Assembly: GCA_004431415.1 (NCBI GenBank)
Contig: QPMI01000469.1
Coordinates: 1-64,000, forward strand
DNA from: Cyanophora paradoxa
Taxonomy: Eukaryota; Glaucocystophyceae; Cyanophorales; Cyanophoraceae
Direction: 5' to 3'
DNA length: 64,000 nucleotides
The notes under the pieces were generated by a model. It worked only from the letters and a program-made list of their open reading frames with translations. It was not told the DNA's origin and ran no database searches. Numbering within the stretch: the stretch's first letter is position 1; each line of letters starts with the position of its first letter. A program made the position numbers and the translations under genes. This document shows positions 12,029 through 23,773 of this stretch, one piece after another.

Positions 12029-12425
12029 TGCGATCGCGTCCAGGGGACGAGCCGGCGCCGCCAGCGGAGGCCGCGCAGGGGGCGGCACGCGCAGCAGGCA
12101 AGCGTCAGTCTAAGCAGAAAAAGCTCTTCGAGAATGAGTACGCAGTCTCGGAGACGAAAAGTCAGCAGCACGCGTTACGTAGTTGAGAATCCTGCGTACG
12201 CGGAGCGCTGCGATAATAATGCAGAGCACAAGAAACAGCGTTATGCGGATGACCCCGAAGCTCCTCGAGGAGGCGTAGACTAATTAGATCGTGTACGGTT
12301 GAATGCCGTCGGCCGTGATTGGAGTGACGGAGTCGTCCTCGCGGATCCGCCTCATTCCGTCGTTCGCCCGGAGCGCCGGAAGCCGGCCGTAGCTTACACG
12401 TGCGGTTCGATGGCACGACGTCTCG

Positions 12426-12700
12426 TTGTGCCGCGCACGGTCCGCACCACCGCGCACTTTGCTTGATCGCTCGCCGCTGACCTGGCGAGCACCGGCCAGC
12501 TCGGCCCGCGAGTCGCTCTCTGTTATCTGTGCGAAGGCTGAGGCACCCGAAAAGTTGGAATTCCAGGCTGAGGTCAATCGGCTGATGGTGCGCCCGCCAT
12601 TCTCGAGCTCGCACACCAGCGGCAGACCTGCCAAGCACGAGATCTGACTGCTCTACAGGATCTCATTATTGACTTGCTTTACAGCAACAAGGAGATGCCG
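12426..12700 (+). pseudogene. Truncated 5' end of an HSP90-family gene
   Basis: Two exons join to give the start of the HSP90 ATPase domain. The first ends APEKLEFQAEVNRLM at 12587. After a 71-nt GT-AG intron the second, from 12659, encodes DLIIDLLYSNKE. Full HSP90s then continue with the ELISNASDA region. Here the sequence instead enters a small hairpin (GATGCCGAT...ATCGGCATC, 12695-12718) and a repeat rich in GATTAGG words, and no further HSP90 exon follows. The 5' exon is Ser/Arg/Ala-rich and could be an organellar presequence, though no start with strong context is evident. I read it as a gene broken by repeat insertion or rearrangement. Confidence 0.65.
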
Positions 12701-13059
12701 ATGTCAAGATCGGCATCGACTGCGCGAGAGAGAGAGGATTGCGATTAGGGGCGACGTGATCACAATTAGGAGCGATTACGATTAGGAGCCAGGGGGAGGG
12801 GGCGGCTCAGCCGATGGCACCTTCACTATTGGCGCGCTCTGTTTTGTGTATGACGTTTTTTACGCTCGGAGGTTTTTAAACCGTACTGTTGCGCACCAGA
12901 GACTCGAGTGCATGACGCCCAAGCTGGCGCTCTCTGATTTTGTTTCCGTGCTGCCACCCCATATGAGGGTGTTGGTCTTAGGGGCATGGAACCTCCATCG
13001 CTCTGCATGTGAAGGGCGATCAGGCGGAGTTTGTTGAAGAGGTCCGTCCACAGGCGGTC

Positions 13060-13575
13060 ACGGGTTTGGCTATTGCGCATTTGGACACGTACTAAAACGC
13101 AGGTCCGGGCTACAAGTGTGGGAATGTACACTGCGGCCGCCGCGGCCGCGGGCCCAGCCCACCAGCAAGCTGGCCGGCTGGGCCCCGCGTGGCCCCCTAA
13201 GGAGAGTAACTTAGTAATGCGCCTCCCCGCGGACACTCTAGCCAGCTATAGCTACATGTGCCTGCACGTGCCACGGTGCACGGCGTTGTGCTGCATCGCG
13301 TCTTGTGGCAGCGGGGGTCGTCTCGGGGCGGTGGGGGGAGCCCCTACGGCCCCTGGGGGCCCGACATGGAGTCAGCCTGCGGACGGGGGGCGAAAAAGGG
13401 GGTCAGATCGAAATCGAAAGGTCTTGAGATCCAAATCAAAGCAAACGGGGCGCACTCGATCGACGAGCCTTGGGCCTTCAGGTCCTTCGCCTTTCGTCAA
13501 AACCGTACAAGCTGGCTTTGGCGTGTCTTATACATACTATTACGTATACTCTTCTTCTTCTCCTCTTTCTGCCCG
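13060..13575 (+). mobile_element. Dispersed repeat, family A joined to family B
   Basis: The left part (TTTGGACACGTACTAAA..., then GGGCTACAAGTGTGGGAATG and GGGCCCAGCCCACC) matches copies at 20565-20978, 35666-35830, 56860-57020 (inverted) and 62286-62425 (inverted). The middle (CGTCTTGTGGCAGCGGGGG...) matches 56640-56780 inverted. The right part (CTTTCGTCAAAACCGTACA, GTGTCTTATACATACT, then TCTTCTTCTTC) matches 25000-25092, 35848-35890 and 56330-56415. No transposase is encoded. It is probably a non-autonomous element or a nest of two. Confidence 0.7.
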
Positions 13576-14759
13576 AGCGAGCAGCTTTTCAGGCCGAAGA
13601 TCTGGAGGATTCAAGATGATTGGCTCAACAAAACTTTGAAAGTCACTCCATGGAGCTCTATGTCCAGCCTGGCAGCGTGTCTTTGCTCATGCCCCTATCA
13701 GAAGTTCGAGGACCATGCAGACAAGTTAATGTACCGTACATGCCATGATGTGCAAGGACCAGTACCATGTTCAAGGACCTGATGCCAAAGTATCTCAAAG
13801 GACCTGATGCCAAAGTCTTTTAGCTATATATATATATATAGCTCTTCGAATTCTCGCTGCTCAAGAATTATCTGCAGCCGCGTTGTCTGCAACAGCCCCG
13901 CAGCAGCTCCGATCAGCACAAGCTGTTGACGTCTAGACACCGATTCGATGTTGACGTAGGATGGAGCTAGTCGCTCATCGATAACCGTTGAACCTCGGCA
14001 CGTGTTATGTACTTAGGGACCTCGGAGCGCACTACTTAATATAAGCTTGGCTTCGGCCCGAGGTTTGTGTGTTGTGTGATGGCGCGGGGCGAGGTATATA
14101 TATATATACGACGTATGCAGCTGCAGCACGCTAGGCGACAGATTGCTTATATAATTAAATGAAGATTGCGAGACACTGATCGCTATACGATAGGCGGTGT
14201 CTAGCGCCTTAAGCTTCAGCATCGGTTTTGGGCCCGCGGCCACTGCGCATGCTAGCGCTGCGCGAGCTGCTAGCTATATAGCCTAGCTATCCGTATACGT
14301 AAGCGTATACGTAGCAGTACTTACTACGTACTGTATTAGCCTAGGTAGCCTATAGCTATAGCTAGTAGTACCGTACGCGTATACGTAGTACGACAGTACT
14401 CAGTGACTACTAGGCTACTAGGGCTAGGGAATCGGCATCATGGCCGGCCCAGTGGCATATGCACTGCGGCATCATGGCATGCGCATGCGCACACATAGAT
14501 CCTTTTCAAAGTAAGCACCGTGGCACATGTACGTATACAGCTGCAGCTGCAGCAAGTTGCAACTTGCGCACGCGCATGCGGCCGCGCCGCGCGCGCAATT
14601 TGCACGTGCACCCCTTACCCCCTACCCCCTCTCGTCCGACAGTACCCCTCGGGCCAACCGTTGCACCAAAACAGCGGCGATAACAGCAGCAGCAGCAGCC
14701 CAGCAACAGCAGCCCTGCAGCAACACCAGTGTCCATTAGCACCGTTCTAGAAAGCCAGC
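13576..14759. other. Non-genic stretch with palindrome-rich block
   Basis: No gene was recognised. A short duplication (AAGGACCTGATGCCAAAGT) sits at about 13776-13820. From about 14270 to 14410 the text is almost entirely self-complementary tetramers (CTAG, TATA, GTAC, ACGT), for example GTATACGTAAGCGTATACGT. The same texture recurs at 46720-47060. The last 250 bp before CKS1 hold CAG-rich text and are the likely promoter and 5' UTR of that gene. Confidence 0.55.
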
Positions 14760-15351
14760 ATGCCGCGGAAGGAGATCTTCTACTGTAAGTCGTGTCCCGC
14801 TCTGCCCTGGCACGCCCCCCGGCACGCTCCGGCACGCGCTCACAACAGCGCAGCCGACAAGTATTTCGACGACACATTCGAATATCGCGTGCGTTGCCTG
14901 ATCAGAAGCCGACGCGCCTGAACGATTCTCGCGTTGAGCGAGCCGCGCCTAAATCGATCACTGGGGCTAATACTCTGTCCTCCTATTCGCGCAGCACGTT
15001 ATTCTCACTCCGCAAGTTGCGAAATTGCTGCAGAGGACCTTCCCAAACAGGCTACTCTCAGAGTCCGAATGGCGCTCTCTGGGTGTCCAGCAGGTGCACT
15101 GCAGCATTGGATTTTCCGCATTTCGCCTGACCTGACGAACGCAACCTGCGCTGTTCTTCCTGCGGCGATCAGTCCAAGGGCTGGGTCGGTTCTCAACTTC
15201 CTAGCCGTTCGCCTCGCATCGCGCGCTTATGCAGACTGCGATTTCGTTTCAGGTACACTACGCGCTGCATAGGCCCGAACCTCACATCCTGCTCTTCCGG
15301 AGGCCTCTCAACTTCGCGGCAAGCCAACCGACGGCGGCTGGTGGAGCCTAG
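14760..15351 (+). CDS. CKS1: Cyclin-dependent kinase regulatory subunit (CKS1/Suc1)
   Basis: CKS proteins bind cyclin-dependent kinases and help them read phosphorylated substrates in the cell cycle. Five exons, 14760-14784, 14854-14888, 14995-15093, 15173-15184 and 15253-15351, give 89 aa, close to the usual 79-110. Family hallmarks are [58 protein letters not shown]. The fourth exon is only 12 nt and encodes SKGW, flanked by clear GT-AG introns of 79 and 68 nt. Without it the invariant segment between GVQQ and VHYA is lost. The tail AASQPTAAGGA is not conserved. The next gene (SAE1) converges from the right. Confidence 0.95.
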
Positions 15352-15758
15352 GAAGTCATCAGGTTCAGTTCAGGATTCCTCCAGTTTTTAGTTTAGGATT
15401 CTCCAGCGATAACATGCTCTTTCGGCTTCGAAATGCACGCGGTACACGTTCTTGGCACAAATCACCACACTTCACTTAATGCACTCCATGTGCGAGATCG
15501 GCTTCAAGCGCGGCTTGAAGCTACGCACGCACTGCCGCGCGCACTCCGAGAACCGCTTTTCGAGAGAAGTGCTGGCTCGCGCATTGCACTGCAATCCTGA
15601 TGTATGCAAAGGTGGGGGCGACAGCTCCCCCTAATCGTAATCGCAATCAAAGACGTCCTATTTAGCTTCCCCCAACCCCCAATCGTACACGATATCGATG
15701 ATCGCAATTCAAAGACGTCGTATTTGTCCCCCCAAAGGGCGAAAGCGCGTTGCGACAG
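15352..15758. other. Intergenic stretch between convergent CKS1 and SAE1
   Basis: It holds the 3' ends of both transcripts and two copies of the dispersed motif CGCAATCAAAGACGTC or its variant (near 15640 and 15695). This is the reverse complement of the GACGTCTTTGATTACGATTA text found at 25256, 25363 and 56620. No ORF of interest was seen. Confidence 0.5.
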
Positions 15759-17159
15759 CTACAAGGCTGCTCCCACACACGTGGGTCCATTGAAAAAAAA
15801 AATCCCGTGGATGGGAGTGTCTTTTCCGCTGATGGCTTTAACGACTTCTGATGCTACTGTGCCGCCCATGATCGCGCTCATGGAAACTAGCTGCAGTGGG
15901 AGGCCAGATACGATTTCACTGCTCGTGGTGAGTGATCAGCGTATGTTCACATAAAAAAAACCGTGATGTGCATGGGTTGGCACCTCAATGATTTCTCGTT
16001 AAAGTAAGAAGACGGTCCGCTCTTCCCCTGAACCAGTGAGGCACCGGTATGGAGAAGGTACGAAACGTCTGACAAGCTGGGAAGACGTTTTTGCTGAGCT
16101 AGAAACTCCAAACATACTGCTCGGCTTGTAAGCAAAGCAGCACACCAGATATAAAGAACGAACCTAGAAACGAGAAGAATGCCTGATTGGGTCGCTGCTG
16201 TACAGACCAGACTCTCGAAAGCTGCTCTTGTAAGGAGCTGTGCTCTTGCGTCTTTCTCGTCACCTCGGTAAATTTCTCGTCCTTCCTTGTAATCGTAAGC
16301 TCCCTGCAACGAATCCTTACCACTTGCAGCTGCATCTACTTGCACACGCGGCGCACTCGATGAAATCGTGGTTCAAGAGGTCTTGGGAAAGAAGGCCGTA
16401 CAATCCGAGCCCGATCGCCGAAAGAAATTTCACTCTCTGCTTTCTACATATGTTGTTGAGAGCGATCTGCGATGAGCTCAAAATCAAAACTCTAGTCATG
16501 TCTTGCAATGCTCCTGCGACGCACAAGCTCTGGCAGGGGCATGTCGAAAGCACAGACAACAGTGAAGCCAGAAAAGAAATCGGGCGTCTTCGAGGCCACG
16601 CCATCCGAATCCGCACGCACCTCTACAAGCGGGTTCAGCGCTTGGAATCGACTGAGAGCCGCTTGCACCCGCTGCCTTCTGGTTCAGCTCAGGCGTGCAG
16701 GCATCAAGCAGTACGCGCTCGCCAGCTTCCCGACATCCGCTGCAGCGAAGACGAAAGTGGTGTGCAGATCATCCGAGGAGACAGCCCGGTGGTCGAGGAG
16801 CGTCAAGCGGCCAACGCCGGCCAGGACGAGGTTCTTGACAGCCTGTAGTCGGAGTGAGATTGCGGACGCACCGTCCGCGTGCGGCCGCGGACCTCGGCGC
16901 ACAGCCCGGTCACCCCGCAAACGAGGACGCTGGCGCTGCTCATCCTGCGCCAAGATGTCTCAGCGCGCCGCATCGCTTGGACTCAACGGCATTAAGAAAT
17001 CGCTGACGCTCGCTGCGCCTCAACGCCCCACAGGCGGATCTGCCGGTCGTACACCTGCGCCTGCGCGGGAGCGTTCGCCGTCGACAGTCCCAACCGGGCT
17101 CACATCCCTTCGCCTGCGCGCACCTCTATATCGGAGATCTCGCGCTCGGGGACCGCCAT
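15759..17159 (-). CDS. SAE1: SUMO-activating enzyme E1 subunit 1 (SAE1/Aos1)
   Basis: SAE1 pairs with UBA2 to adenylate and load SUMO. Exons run from ATG at 17157-17159 (MAVPEREISDIE) through QVYDRQIRLWG, a Rossmann segment (SASVLVCGVTGL joined to VKNLVLAGVGRLTLLDHR), DLHTTFVF, RFQALNPLVEV, FTVVCAFDMP, QRVKFLSAIGLGLYG, LAQQKRLPSLSDVSYL and a last exon GGTVASEVVKAISG...FFFNGPT, stopping TAG at 15759-15761. It lacks a catalytic Cys domain, as expected for this subunit. One intron has a GC donor at 16722 (after ADVGKL). The exon border after VEAQR could not be closed with any canonical donor and the middle exon borders are approximate. It is divergent from the TLC gene. Confidence 0.88.
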
Positions 17160-17520
17160 TGTCGAGCGCGGTAAAGCGGCCAGGGTATGGCCCAACCATC
17201 CTCAGCTTGCTGTACCCCCAGAGGTAATCTGCGAGGCCAATCTCTTTTCAAGGTCCGTCGCAGGCCCGCGTACGTCGGAGAACTGTGCTATCGTTGTGTC
17301 CGTCGCTGCAATGCCTGCAGACCTAGGTTGATAAGACCCTCGGCTCCCCGATTCTTTGACCGCCGGGCTGCATAGAAGAGCCAGCCCTTGATTCCCGCGT
17401 GCATGTAGATTAGTGTACATAACGTTTATACGAAGAATTCCTTCGCCCGACAACTGCACTCCCTTCACTTTCTTCCGCGTACGCCTTCTGACTTCTGCCC
17501 TTTTAGGGGCCGCGGTCGCC

Positions 17521-20398
17521 ATGGCGTTCGTCACGACGCCCACGCCAAGCCTCCGGGCTTCTGGTTCTGTGGCGGGATTGTCCTCCGCCCGTTCGGCAGC
17601 GGAGCCCTCGAAGCCGCAGCACCCACGGGCGGCTGCCGACCGAGCGTACGCAGCTGCCGGCGCCGGCCACCAGTTCCGTGGCGGGGAGACTTTCCTAGTT
17701 CGTCGTTCCTTCTACGGCGTGCAGCTGAAGAAGGCAACTTACTTTGGCCGTTTCGGGTCGAACGCCGATATTCCGGCTGTGCGTGCGTCGGCCCAGCCTG
17801 ACGAGGCTTGCGATGAGGACGTTCCGACCAGCAACGGAATTATGAAGGCCGATTCGACCCCTGCAAAATCGAGTCTAGCCGATAAGCTCAGTGCGCTCCT
17901 GGCGAAGCTCAAGTCGTACTTCTCGGACGCTTCAGAGGAGACCCCGGTTCTCGCTAACGCCGGCGCGGCTGGATCTGTACCTCAGCCCGCGGCCCCGAAG
18001 ACCGCTTGGAAGAAGGTGAGACAATCTGATCACGGGGTAACGCTCGATCTGAACTTGCGCGCGCGTACACGAAGTTAATTCCCATGCTCATCATGTTCTT
18101 CGCAATCCTTTTCAACTACACGGTACGAAAACGCGCTCGCTTTGCGGGCGTTGAAACTATCTCACTAACGGTGACGGCAGATCCTGTGCGTCGGTCCACA
18201 CCACGATTATTCCCCGCCGGTCGCCGGCAACCGCTCACTTTTGACCCGATTCGCAGTCGCGATACCAAGGACGTGCTCGTGGTTCGTTCGGGCACGATCT
18301 CGGCGGAAACGTTGTGCTCACAGCTGCGCGGTGACAGGTCACCGCCCCGGGCTCCGGTGCCGAAGCGATTCCGTTCCTGAAGACCTGGGTCGTCGTCCCT
18401 GCGGCTCTCGGCTTCCTCGTCTTCTACACCAAGATGTCCAACGTGCTCAGCCGAGAGAACCTTTTCTACAGCGCTGTGCGTTCCACGTGTTAAGTCTTGT
18501 GCTCGTGAGTCGATGCTGATGGAGCTGTCAGCTTGTGCCGTTTCTTCTCTTCTTCGGCCTGTTCGCTACTGTGCTTTATCCAGCCAAGGACTTGCTCCAC
18601 CCGACTGCTTCTGCAGACTGGCTGGCATCGATTCTTCCCGCCGGTTTCAGCGGCCCTATCGGTATGTCGGCCGCTGTCGACTTGGACCCCACCGCCCGCT
18701 GACCACTGCGTGCAGCCATCTATCGCAACTGGACCTACGGTCTGCCGTGCTGTCTTTCACTTTTGATCTTCACAGAAACTGATATTTTTCTTTTCTTCAG
18801 CCTTGTTCTACGTGCTCGCAGAGTTGTGGGGCAGTGTCGTGCTGAGCCTTCTCTTCTGGGGCTTTGCCAACGAGGTCAACCCCATCTCGTGTTGTGAGTC
18901 CGTTTTGCACACTGAGACTTCTCTCCAGATCTGCAAGGTCGAGGAAGCGAAGAAGTTCTATCCCCTCTTCGGGCTTGGGGCGAACGTGGCGCTTGTCGTC
19001 TCGGGTCGTGTGGTGAAGGTGCACTTCTGGCATTATCGAAGTAGTCAAACTATCTCAGTCGAATTCTTATCGCTCTTCCCGTCGTAGTATCTCTCAAATG
19101 TTCGCGACTCTCTCCCAGCGGGCGTCGATCCGTGGGGCTACTCTCTCAACGCTCTGATGGGCCTCGTGCTCCTCGGCGGTCTTATTGTCCTTGGCACCTA
19201 TTGGGCGATGAACCGCTGGGTTCTCACCGACCCAGAAATGTACACGCCGCCTGCGGCTGGCGCCCCTGTCAAGTCCGGCAAGAAGAAGAAGCCGAAGATG
19301 AGTGTCAAGGAGTCCTTCATGTATCTCGGCCAGAGCCCATACATCCGCAATCTTGCTGTTCTCGTCATCTCGTACGGCGTGTCCATTAACCTCGTGGAGG
19401 TCACCTGGAAGTCGAAGATCAAGCAAGCGTTTCCCAACCCGAACCAGTACTCATCCTTCATGGGCGACTTCTCGACCCTCACTGGCATCTGCACTCTCGG
19501 CATGATGCTTCTGTCCCGTGTCGTGTTCAAGAAGTTCGGATGGGGCACTGGTGTGTAATCTTCCGTCTTTTCCTGTATTTTTCGTCAGAATTTTTCTGAC
19601 GATTTTCGTGTAGCTGCGATGGTCACTCCTGGAGTGCTTCTGGCAACCGGGCTGTCCTTCTTCGGGCTCATTCTTTTTGAGGGTTAGCGCCCTTCTTATA
19701 CATTGCTGGCTTTGTCTCACTCTTTTCTTTGCCGCAGACTTCTTCACGCCTGTGACCCAGATGTTCGGCATCTCACCACTCATGCTCGCTGTTTTCTGCG
19801 GAGCAGCACAGAACATCCTTTCCAAGGCCACCAAGTACTCGCTCTTTGATCCCACGAAAGAGATGGCATACATCCCCCTCGACCCTGAGACCAAGGTCAA
19901 GGGCAAGGCTGCCATTGATGTTGTAGGCGCTCGCCTTGGGAAGTCTGGTGGTGCCTTCCTGCAGCAAGTCCTCATTGTCTCGCTTGGCTCTCTGAGCGCT
20001 TCCACCCCCGTGCTGGCTGCCTGCTTCCTTGTCGTCATTCTCATGTGGGTCCGTTCCACAAGCCAGCTGTCCAAGGACTTCAAGGTCAAGTCTGCCGAGT
20101 TCGAGAAGGAGCAGAAGAAGATTGCAGAGGCCGCTGCCGCGTCTGCACCTGCCATCGCCCCACGTGCTCCGTCCCCAGTACGTCACAAATTTGCCTGTTG
20201 TCATCTTGCTTCCTGTTAATAATTTGGCGGTAGAAGCGACAGGCGACGGTGGTTTGCCCTCAGTGCCTGGGCTCTGGGGTTGTATACCGGAAGGATCCCG
20301 CGGCGGGTTTCGTGGAGACTCCATGCAAGTTCTGCGAGGGGAGTGGCTCTGTGCCGGAGCCCGTTGCCCCAACTCAACCCGGTGTTGCCATCAACTAA
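17521..20398 (+). CDS. TLC: Plastid-type ATP/ADP translocase with C-terminal CXXCXGXG zinc finger
   Basis: NTT/TLC carriers exchange ATP for ADP across the plastid inner envelope and descend from chlamydial-type transporters. Thirteen exons join to 2166 nt (721 aa): 17521-18015, 18075-18122, 18181-18185, 18257-18281, 18338-18475, 18532-18661, 18716-18739, 18801-18874, 18929-19018, 19088-19550, 19614-19682, 19738-20177, 20234-20398. ATG has a strong context, and [16 protein letters not shown] begins a transit-type leader of about 150 residues. Family marks are [86 protein letters not shown] and many hydrophobic membrane spans. Exon 3 is only 5 nt. The last exon encodes CPQCLGSG and CKFCEGSG, a DnaJ-type zinc finger half-pair not usual for this family. 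The normal carrier part appears complete. Confidence 0.93.
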
Positions 20399-20564
20399 CA
20401 CTTCACCGCAAGACTCTCTCGACCAAATTAGTGTTTGCTCTCTTTTAAGTAGCCTTCCTAGGGTATGGGGTGGGTTTGGGGTATGGATGTCGACTTTTGT
20501 TTAGCCACTTTGAACGTGTCTTTTTGCATGGAGTGAGCAGTTACTGCTCAAAGCTACGCTTCGA
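20399..20564. other. 3' flank of TLC
   Basis: Short T-rich 3' flank of the translocase gene. No gene or strong signal was seen before the family A repeat begins. Confidence 0.4.
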
Positions 20565-20978
20565 GCATTTGGACACGATCTAAATCGCGGGGTTCTAAGT
20601 GTAGAATGTACTCGTGCACTGCAGCGACATGTGGCCCAGCCCACTAAGCTTGTGCCTGGCCAGGGGAACTCTGAGCCTTGCATGCGCAGGGGAACTATGT
20701 GCCCCCCCGCAGACACTGGGGTATCCCCTTGGGGGTACTATGTATCCCCTGCGTCTTGCAATTGGGGCTCGTGGCCCAAAACGGCGTGGCCCACTGCCCC
20801 ACCCGCTGTGCTGGCACTGGCACCTGTAGCCAGTGTCTGCGGAGGGCAACGCGTACGCAGGGTCTGGCCGGCTAGCCATGAGCTTGGTGGGCTGGGCCGC
20901 CCCCGCGGCAGGGGCACCACAGTGTACATCCCACACTGTTGTAGCCCCGACGTTGCGATTTAGTTCGTGTCCAAAAGC
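20565..20978. mobile_element. Family A element with terminal inverted repeats
   Basis: The left end reads GCATTTGGACACGATCTAAA and the complement of the right end reads GCTTTTGGACACGAACTAAA. Similarity continues inward for roughly 100 bp on both sides, including GGCCCAGCCCAC near 20636 and its inverted partner near 20895. There is no transposase ORF. Size (about 414 bp) and structure fit a MITE-like non-autonomous DNA transposon. It sits between the 3' ends of TLC and AP2S1. I could not settle the target-site duplication. Confidence 0.75.
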
Positions 20979-21307
20979 TAATCGATTGGTGCATTGGTGT
21001 GCAAGAACAGCAGTGGGGCAGTTATTTCGAAGGAGCATAGATGATGGTGATCCGGTTGTTGGAGAGTGACATGGAAGATGTCGAGAAACACATGTACAGC
21101 AGTGGGGGCGCACAAATCTGATGGCCAGATATAGGACCACTGTGACGCTTCTGAGCCTGTCAAAATCAGTCGGGAATTTTGTCCCTGAAAAACGATAAGG
21201 AGGTTGCGGAAAAGTAACACCGCAGCAAACAATTTCGTACACCTGGATTGAGTTGGAATTCTCAGTTCAAACAATGAGACAAAAGCAATGAGGATGGCAA
21301 AACACAC

Positions 21308-21935
21308 TTCTGCCATTCGTGCCAGAATAACAGCTTTTGAAGTGTCTTGTATTTCTCCAGCGAGAAAGAATTCATCAAGAATGACGTATACCTTCACAGA
21401 TTCAGGTCATATGTCAATGCAAAACACAAGTGAAGCAGACCTTGTGAAAGTTAAATACGAGGTCTAGCTCGCAGACATTCCCGAAGTACTGGTCAAGAAC
21501 CTCGACCTGATTGCAGTCCACATTAGCTTTGCTTCTGCATCCCCAGTCTAACATGTGCTCACGAAGAGGTGGATGGACTCGAGGTACGAGAGCTCGTTAT
21601 CAGTCACGTCGACGCACAGGCTGAAGAAAAGCCCCGCGTAGCGCCTGTAAATGATTTTGTAATTGCGGAACTGAGTGACGGTGAGCGTCGCATTCGCATG
21701 CGCGTGCCGCACGGGATGTGCAGTACCTCGACGAAATTCGTGAACTTCGGTTCCCTGTGTGTCACGAGTCTGTGCACCTCTGTCTCTAATTGAGCCTTCT
21801 CGTCGTCTCCCAGCGGCATCCAGTACTTGGACAGCCGCGTCTTTCCCTGCCGGTTCTGCAGCAGAATGAACCGGATCTGCGCGCCGGCGCTCAGTACGCG
21901 ACGTTCTTCTGCGCTAAATGGAGCATCTGCACCAT
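21308..21935 (-). CDS. AP2S1: AP-2 complex sigma subunit, 3' end unresolved
   Basis: This small subunit of the AP-2 clathrin adaptor works in endocytosis from the plasma membrane. Exons are 21933-21935 (only the ATG is coding), 21727-21876, 21563-21670, 21441-21506 and 21391 down to about 21308. Conserved text is [59 protein letters not shown] and [19 protein letters not shown], the [11 protein letters not shown] being typical of sigma-2. After ILARMAE a possible donor (GTGTG) appears, and I could not place the last few codons. Reading straight on would run into the neighbouring family A element. The ATG is followed at once by GTGCAG, so intron 1 splits the start codon from the rest. It is divergent from GALT by 267 bp. 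Confidence 0.88.
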
Positions 21936-22202
21936 GCTGTCAAGACCCCGGAGCCCGTCGAAGTTCGCGGGCGCCGCTCGAGCGCGGGCGTACGGGTCGG
22001 GGCGCGCTGGAATGTAGTACAGGCGGGTAGTACTTTCGCTACAGTCGCGTCAGCCGTAGTAGCGCTGCTACCGGAGGCTAAGCGGCTACTAAGCGTATTA
22101 AGCGGCGAATAAGCGGCGTATTAAGCGCGGACGGGGGAGTACGCGTTTCTCAACGCCGCGTGGCCGACCCTCGCACAGCTGCAGGTTTCAGAGTGATCGG
22201 CG

Positions 22203-23773
<1,571 letters not shown>

